A stretch of DNA of 64,000 bases from Dyella sp. C11 (GTDB taxonomy: Bacteria > Pseudomonadota > Gammaproteobacteria > Xanthomonadales > Rhodanobacteraceae). The DNA lies in assembly GCF_003121485.1 (NCBI RefSeq), contig NZ_QAVX01000006.1, positions 87,737 through 151,736 of the forward strand. The letters run 5' to 3'. The position numbers and the translations under genes were made by a program. Below, piece by piece: positions 59,897 to 64,000 of this stretch (the stretch's first letter is position 1; each line of letters opens with the position of its first letter). The notes beneath the pieces were generated by a model. The model saw only the letters and a program-made list of their open reading frames with translations. It made no database searches and was not told the DNA's origin.

Positions 59897-62707
59897 ATGA
59901 CATCCGCCTTTGCCCAGCGCTGGCATGAAATCGAGCCGCTGATCGATCAGCTGTTCGACGTGCCCGCCGCCGACCGCGCCGAATGGCTGCGCCTGCACTG
60001 CAAGGACGCCACGCTGCGAGTCTTGGTAGAACGCGCATTGGATAACGCGCCCGGGGTGGAAGCGCTTGAACGCGGCGTGGAGCAGTGGCTGCCTGCCCTG
60101 GCCGATGACCAGCCCGATGCCCTGCCCGTCATTGCCGGTTACCGTGTGCTGCGCTTCGTGGGCGCGGGCGGCATGGCCAGCGTGTTCGAAGCGGAACGCG
60201 AACTGCCCGGTGGACCGCAGAAGGTCGCGCTCAAGCTGCTGCGCATCGATGTGCACGATGTGGAAGAGCGGCGGCGATTCCTGCGCGAGCAAAGCATTCT
60301 GGCGCGCCTGCAGCACACGCATATCGCGCAATTGCTGGACGCGGGCTTCTCGCCGAGCGGCACGCCATTTCTCGCACTGGAATTCGTGGCAGGCCACGAC
60401 GTGGTCTCGCATGCGTCTATCAACGGTTTGTCCGTGCGCGAGCGGCTCACCCTGTTCATCGACGTATGCGCCGCGGTGGAGCATGCGCACCGCAGCCTGA
60501 TCGTGCACCGGGACATCAAGCCCAACAACGTGCTGGTGGGTGCCGATGGCCGCGTGAAGCTGGTGGATTTCGGCATCGCCAAACTGCTCACGGGTGATAG
60601 CGACCACACGCGCACGGACGCACGCCGCCTGACACGTTCCTATGCTGCACCCGAGCAATTCGGCGGTGATGTGGCGACCACGGCCATCGATGTCTATGCA
60701 CTGGGCGTACTGCTGGCCGAGCTGCTCGGCAACCAGGCACCGCATCGCATGAAGGACGAGGCCGACGCCAAGGTGCCGGTCTTCGACGACGAAGCCTTGC
60801 GACGAAAGCTTGGCACCGACCTGCATGCCGTGGTGCATGAAGCCACACGACCTGATCCCTCGCGCCGTTACGCAAGCGTCGCCGCGTTGCGCGCGGACAT
60901 CCAACGGTATCTGGAAGACAAGCCTTTGCGCGCACGCCCGGATACGCTGGCTTACCGCACGCATGCCTTCGTCCGTCGCCATGCGGTGGCCGTCTCGGCG
61001 GGTGTGGCGATCACGTTGCTGCTCGCCAGTGCCACCGTGGTGGGACTGCACGAAGCCAACCTGGCGCGCCGTGCCGCGCACGACGCCAGCACGCAGGCTG
61101 TGACGGCACTGGGCGAAGCACGCCGTGCCGATGCACTGAAGACCTTCCTCGAAGGCCTGTTCGACACCTCGTCGCACGGCACCGAGGCGAATGAAACCTC
61201 GGAAGAACTGCTGGCGCGGGGCCTGGAACGCGCCGAGCGCGACTTCGCCACGCAACCTGCGCTGCGCGCGGAAATCATTGCGCTGGTGGGCGACCTGGAA
61301 CGCCGCAGCGGGCATCCGGAACGCGCCTGGCAACCGCTGGAAGAAGCCGCTGCGCTCGCACAGTCGCAATTCGGCCCCACGGATCGCCGCACACTGCACG
61401 CCGAGTATCTGCTGGCCAAGGAAGCCGACGAACTTGGCCGCGTGCGCGAGGCTACGGCACGGCTGCAGAACGCCATCGAGGCCTTCGAAAAAGGGCCTTA
61501 TCGCAACTCACCCGAAGAAGTGCAGGCGCTCGCCTGGCTCGCGGGCCTGGACGAACGCATCGGCGAATCGGCCAAGGCCATCGATGTCGGCAACCGAGAC
61601 GTCGCGCTCGCTCGTCAGGTGCTGCCACCCGACAGCGATGCGCTCACCGAAGCCTTGTTGAATCTGGGCTGGATTCTGATGGACGCCGGTCGCGCCGATC
61701 AGGCGGAACCCCTGTTGCGCGAGGCGCTAGAACGCAAGCGCAGCCACCTCGGTCCGCGTCACGCGGAAGTGGCTGACACCATGGCTATCCTTACCTCGGC
61801 GTTGACCAAACTGGGTCGTTACGACGAAGGCGAACAACTGCTGCGCGACGCCCTGGCCATCGACGCCAGCGCCTACACACACCCCAATGCGCACACGGCA
61901 TGGCATCTCAACGACCTGGCCAACGTTTTCGGCCTGGAAGGCAAGCTGAATCAAGCCTCGGCGTTCTACGAAAAGTCACTGGCCATGGATCGCCTGCTGG
62001 CACCGGCCAACAACCTGACCGAAGCCGTGAGCCGCGCCAACGTTGCCAAACTGCGCTATCAGCAAGGCGACTACGCAGCTGCCGAAGATGGCCTGCGCGA
62101 TGCCATCAACCGGAAACAGCGCCTGCTCGGCACGGATTACGGCGACAACGCCCGCAGCCATGATCGCGCGGGCCTGGCGGAAATACTTGTGGCCCGTGGC
62201 CAACTGGATGAGGCACGTGACCTCGCTGACGATGCACTCGCCGAAGCGCGCAAGCGCCATCGGGATGCGCATCCGGATACGGCCTATGCACTCACCGTGG
62301 AGGCGGAAATAGCGGCGGCGAAGAACGATACCGCGCACGCCGCCACGCTCGCCGCCGATGCCGTGAACATCTACGCCGCCTTGGCAGACACGATGTCGGA
62401 TAAATCGATCCGCGCGCGTCTGCTCTACGGTGAGCTTCTTCAGGCGCTGGATCGCCCGGAAGAAGCGCGCCGCCCACTGGAGTCCGCGCTGGCCAGCGCG
62501 AATGCCGTCATGCCAAGCGCCGCCGCGCTTGTGGCGCATATCGAAGGCGATCTGGCGCGCACCGACCTCGCCGTGGGCGACACGGCGACGGCGCAACGGT
62601 TGCGTGGTGAAGCACGCGTGCTGCTCGCCGATGTCGAGCCCGGTCCGAATACCGAGCGCGACGCCACCGAACACATGCTCGCAGGCCTTCATGCGCGCGC
62701 TCGTTGA
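59897..62707 (+). CDS. Membrane Ser/Thr protein kinase with C-terminal TPR domain
   Basis: The 936-residue protein has an N-terminal helical segment (1-78), a Hanks-type kinase domain, one membrane helix and a periplasmic TPR array. The kinase has glycine loop VGAGGMASVF at 88-97, Lys113 in VALKLLRI, catalytic HRDIKPNN with Asp206, DFG at 224-226 and YAAPEQFGG. The helix AVAVSAGVAITLLLASATVV is near 366-385. The TPR array runs about 400-930, for example ALLNLGWILMDAGRADQAEPLLREAL. It probably senses an envelope signal through the TPRs and phosphorylates the adjacent ECF sigma factor. All catalytic residues are present. Confidence 0.93.
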   Translation: MTSAFAQRWHEIEPLIDQLFDVPAADRAEWLRLHCKDATLRVLVERALDNAPGVEALERGVEQWLPALADDQPDALPVIAGYRVLRFVGAGGMASVFEAERELPGGPQKVALKLLRIDVHDVEERRRFLREQSILARLQHTHIAQLLDAGFSPSGTPFLALEFVAGHDVVSHASINGLSVRERLTLFIDVCAAVEHAHRSLIVHRDIKPNNVLVGADGRVKLVDFGIAKLLTGDSDHTRTDARRLTRSYAAPEQFGGDVATTAIDVYALGVLLAELLGNQAPHRMKDEADAKVPVFDDEALRRKLGTDLHAVVHEATRPDPSRRYASVAALRADIQRYLEDKPLRARPDTLAYRTHAFVRRHAVAVSAGVAITLLLASATVVGLHEANLARRAAHDASTQAVTALGEARRADALKTFLEGLFDTSSHGTEANETSEELLARGLERAERDFATQPALRAEIIALVGDLERRSGHPERAWQPLEEAAALAQSQFGPTDRRTLHAEYLLAKEADELGRVREATARLQNAIEAFEKGPYRNSPEEVQALAWLAGLDERIGESAKAIDVGNRDVALARQVLPPDSDALTEALLNLGWILMDAGRADQAEPLLREALERKRSHLGPRHAEVADTMAILTSALTKLGRYDEGEQLLRDALAIDASAYTHPNAHTAWHLNDLANVFGLEGKLNQASAFYEKSLAMDRLLAPANNLTEAVSRANVAKLRYQQGDYAAAEDGLRDAINRKQRLLGTDYGDNARSHDRAGLAEILVARGQLDEARDLADDALAEARKRHRDAHPDTAYALTVEAEIAAAKNDTAHAATLAADAVNIYAALADTMSDKSIRARLLYGELLQALDRPEEARRPLESALASANAVMPSAAALVAHIEGDLARTDLAVGDTATAQRLRGEARVLLADVEPGPNTERDATEHMLAGLHARAR

Positions 62708-62775
62708 TCGAGCGCATAAGCTCCGACAATCCGCTCGCGCACAACGCCGTCTCATGCGTCGCACGCCAGCCAAGG

Positions 62776-63009
62776 CTACTTTCCGGCGCCGCGCTGCTTG
62801 CGCATCTCGGAAACCGGCAGCCCTCCCCAGCCCCAGTTCTCAAGTTCTACTTCCTCGATCACCACGAAGGTGGCGTCAAGCGGTTTGTTGAGCACATCCA
62901 GCAACAGCTGGCTGACGCCCTTGATCAAGGCGGCCTTTTCTTCAGCGGTGGCCGCACTGCGACCTGGGCCGGAACCTTCGCGGGTAATCTGAATGTTGAC
63001 GATGGGCAT
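62776..63009 (-). CDS. 4-oxalocrotonate tautomerase family protein
   Basis: The 77-residue protein starts MPIVNIQITREG, leaving the catalytic N-terminal proline after methionine removal. An Arg-containing segment GPGRSAATAEEKAALIKGVSQLLLDVLNKPLDATFVVIEEV and WGWGGLPVSEMR follow, which are tautomerase-superfamily features. GGAGAG precedes the ATG at 63009. It is 51 bases downstream of the SDR gene on the same strand, so the two may act together on a keto or enol substrate that I cannot identify. Confidence 0.9.
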   Translation of the reverse strand: MPIVNIQITREGSGPGRSAATAEEKAALIKGVSQLLLDVLNKPLDATFVVIEEVELENWGWGGLPVSEMRKQRGAGK

Positions 63010-63060
63010 GATGCTCTCCTCGCGTGAAAGGGGTGAGCATGGCGCTCACCCCGTCGTGCT

Positions 63061-63771
63061 TCAGTGACCGGCGCTCTGGCCGCCATCCACGTGCAGGATC
63101 TCGCCCGTGACGAAGCCCGCGTTGTCGAGGTACACCACCGCGTCGGCCACGTCGGCGATGTCGCCCATGCGACCCACCGGGTGCAGGCCGGCGAGTGCGC
63201 CGTGCGTTTCCACCGGATGCATCGGCGTCTTGATCACGCCCGGCGCCACGGCGTTCACGCGAATGCCCCGCTTGGCGTATTCAATGGCGAGCGACTTGGT
63301 GGCCGCATTCAACCCACCCTTGGTAAGCGACGCCAGCACCGAGGGCACACCATCAATGGCGTGATCGACCAGGCTGGTGGACACATTCACGATATGCCCG
63401 CTGCCCTGCTTCTCCATCGCGGCAATGGCGAGCTGCGTGATGTGGAAGAAACCATGCAGGTTCACTGAGATCACGTCTGCGTAGTCCTGCTCCGTGTACG
63501 CCGTGAACGGCTTGGCCACGAAGATGCCGGCGTTGTTGACCAAGGTGTCGATGCGACCGAACTTGGCAAGCGCTTCATCGACGATGCGCTGGGCCACGGC
63601 GCGCTCGGCGATGTCACCGGGCACGGCAAGCACGTCCGCGTCATTGGACGGCTTGATGGAACGCGAGTTGGCGACGACACGGTAATTGCGATCACGGAAG
63701 GCCTTGACCAGGCCCGCGCCAATGCCCTGCGAGGCACCCGTGATAACGACGACGTTCTGCTGACTGCTCAT
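63061..63771 (-). CDS. Short-chain dehydrogenase/reductase with atypical active site
   Basis: The 236-residue SDR has the cofactor loop VVITGASQGIGAGLV, the structural NNAG motif (LVNNAGIFVAKP), a serine in IVNVSTSLVDHA and PGVIKTPM late in the fold. The usual YxxxK active site reads ASLTK here (VPSVLASLTKGGLNAATKS): the lysine is kept but tyrosine is replaced by alanine. The enzyme may therefore use another proton donor or be non-classical. Its N-terminal basic residues near NSRS suggest NADP. GGAG precedes the ATG at 63771. It is followed by the tautomerase gene and preceded by a probable LysR gene. Confidence 0.88.
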   Translation of the reverse strand: MSSQQNVVVITGASQGIGAGLVKAFRDRNYRVVANSRSIKPSNDADVLAVPGDIAERAVAQRIVDEALAKFGRIDTLVNNAGIFVAKPFTAYTEQDYADVISVNLHGFFHITQLAIAAMEKQGSGHIVNVSTSLVDHAIDGVPSVLASLTKGGLNAATKSLAIEYAKRGIRVNAVAPGVIKTPMHPVETHGALAGLHPVGRMGDIADVADAVVYLDNAGFVTGEILHVDGGQSAGH

Positions 63772-63874
63772 GTGGATCACTCCGGGATGGGGAAAGGGGT
63801 TCAGCTTGATGCTGATCGGCCTTGTTTGCCGACGTACCCAATCTAGGAGCGATGCATGGATTAGCGAATCCCTG

Positions 63875-64000
63875 CTAGTCGACAGACACTCTTCCACGCC
63901 GCGGTGGAATGGCCGCTTCTGGCGTGGTTTCCGCGTCCTTCGACAGGCACGCGAAACGCGTGCGCAGACGCGGCAACGCAAAGTCGACGAAGGCGCGCAC
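63875..64000 (-). CDS. Probable LysR-family regulator (C-terminal 41 residues only)
   Basis: The frame open to the right edge reads VRAFVDFALPRLRTRFACLS and ends with a TAG at 63875 after a basic, proline-containing tail. VRAFVDFxxPRL is a common C-terminal ending of LysR-type regulators that control neighbouring SDR genes. The rest lies outside the window, so the assignment is tentative. Confidence 0.55.
   Translation of the reverse strand: MRAFVDFALPRLRTRFACLSKDAETTPEAAIPPRRGRVSVD

Overview
The window is a high-GC chromosomal segment of a free-living gammaproteobacterium. Gene content and protein style suggest the Xanthomonadales, most likely Rhodanobacteraceae (Dyella, Luteibacter, Rhodanobacter or Frateuria type); that placement is inference, since no rRNA lies in the window. 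I saw no insertion sequence, prophage, CRISPR array or tRNA. The intergenic spaces hold dispersed palindromic REP/BIME elements and a GC-rich repeat.

Layout: 0-2.4 kb, an OmpA-family porin (cut by the window edge) and prpD. 2.5-4.0 kb, a yybP-ykoY type (Mn2+) riboswitch ahead of a TerC-family gene, then a glutathione S-transferase. 4.0-8.4 kb, a five-gene minus-strand operon whose order (low-complexity secreted proteins, C39 peptidase, FapE-like protein, coiled-coil plus beta-barrel pore) mirrors the Pseudomonas fap functional-amyloid operon, but with a PGRS-like glycine-rich protein at the head. 8.9-13.1 kb, prpC, prpB and prpE, completing a methylcitrate cycle with prpD. 13.2-17.9 kb, housekeeping genes (lipoprotein, malate dehydrogenase, aminotransferase, GlsB/YeaQ, YidB, cyclophilin). 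18.0-29.0 kb, a locus for extracellular poly(3-hydroxybutyrate) (PHB) use: oligomer hydrolase, CrbR/CrbS-like two-component system, secreted PHB depolymerase, TonB-dependent receptor and GntP-type permease. 29.3-40 kb, typA, an OprB-like porin, a methyltransferase, a DUF1800/DUF1501 pair, a PadR-HAAS operon and pyrC.

40.3-45.2 kb is a plus-strand AraC regulator followed by a bufferin-type RiPP metallophore cluster: precursor BufA (DUF2282), MNIO enzyme BufB (DUF692), an unrecognised histidine-rich protein inserted by translational coupling, BufC (DUF2063) and a DoxX protein. 45.3-51.9 kb continues on the same strand with a CPA1 antiporter and an AaeXAB/NodT-type efflux operon. 52-64 kb holds an M3 metallopeptidase lipoprotein, gnd, zwf overlapping a HAD hydrolase, a RidA protein, a HAF-repeat protein divergent from an ECF sigma/Ser-Thr kinase pair, a tautomerase, an SDR lacking its catalytic tyrosine, and the tail of a probable LysR regulator.

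The genes connect metabolically. PHB breakdown yields 3-hydroxybutyrate and acetyl-CoA; the CrbSR-like pair belongs to a family that controls acyl-CoA synthetases; copolymer 3-hydroxyvalerate would yield propionyl-CoA for the prp genes. The two most interesting loci are the divergent fap-like operon and the bufferin cluster with its extra gene.
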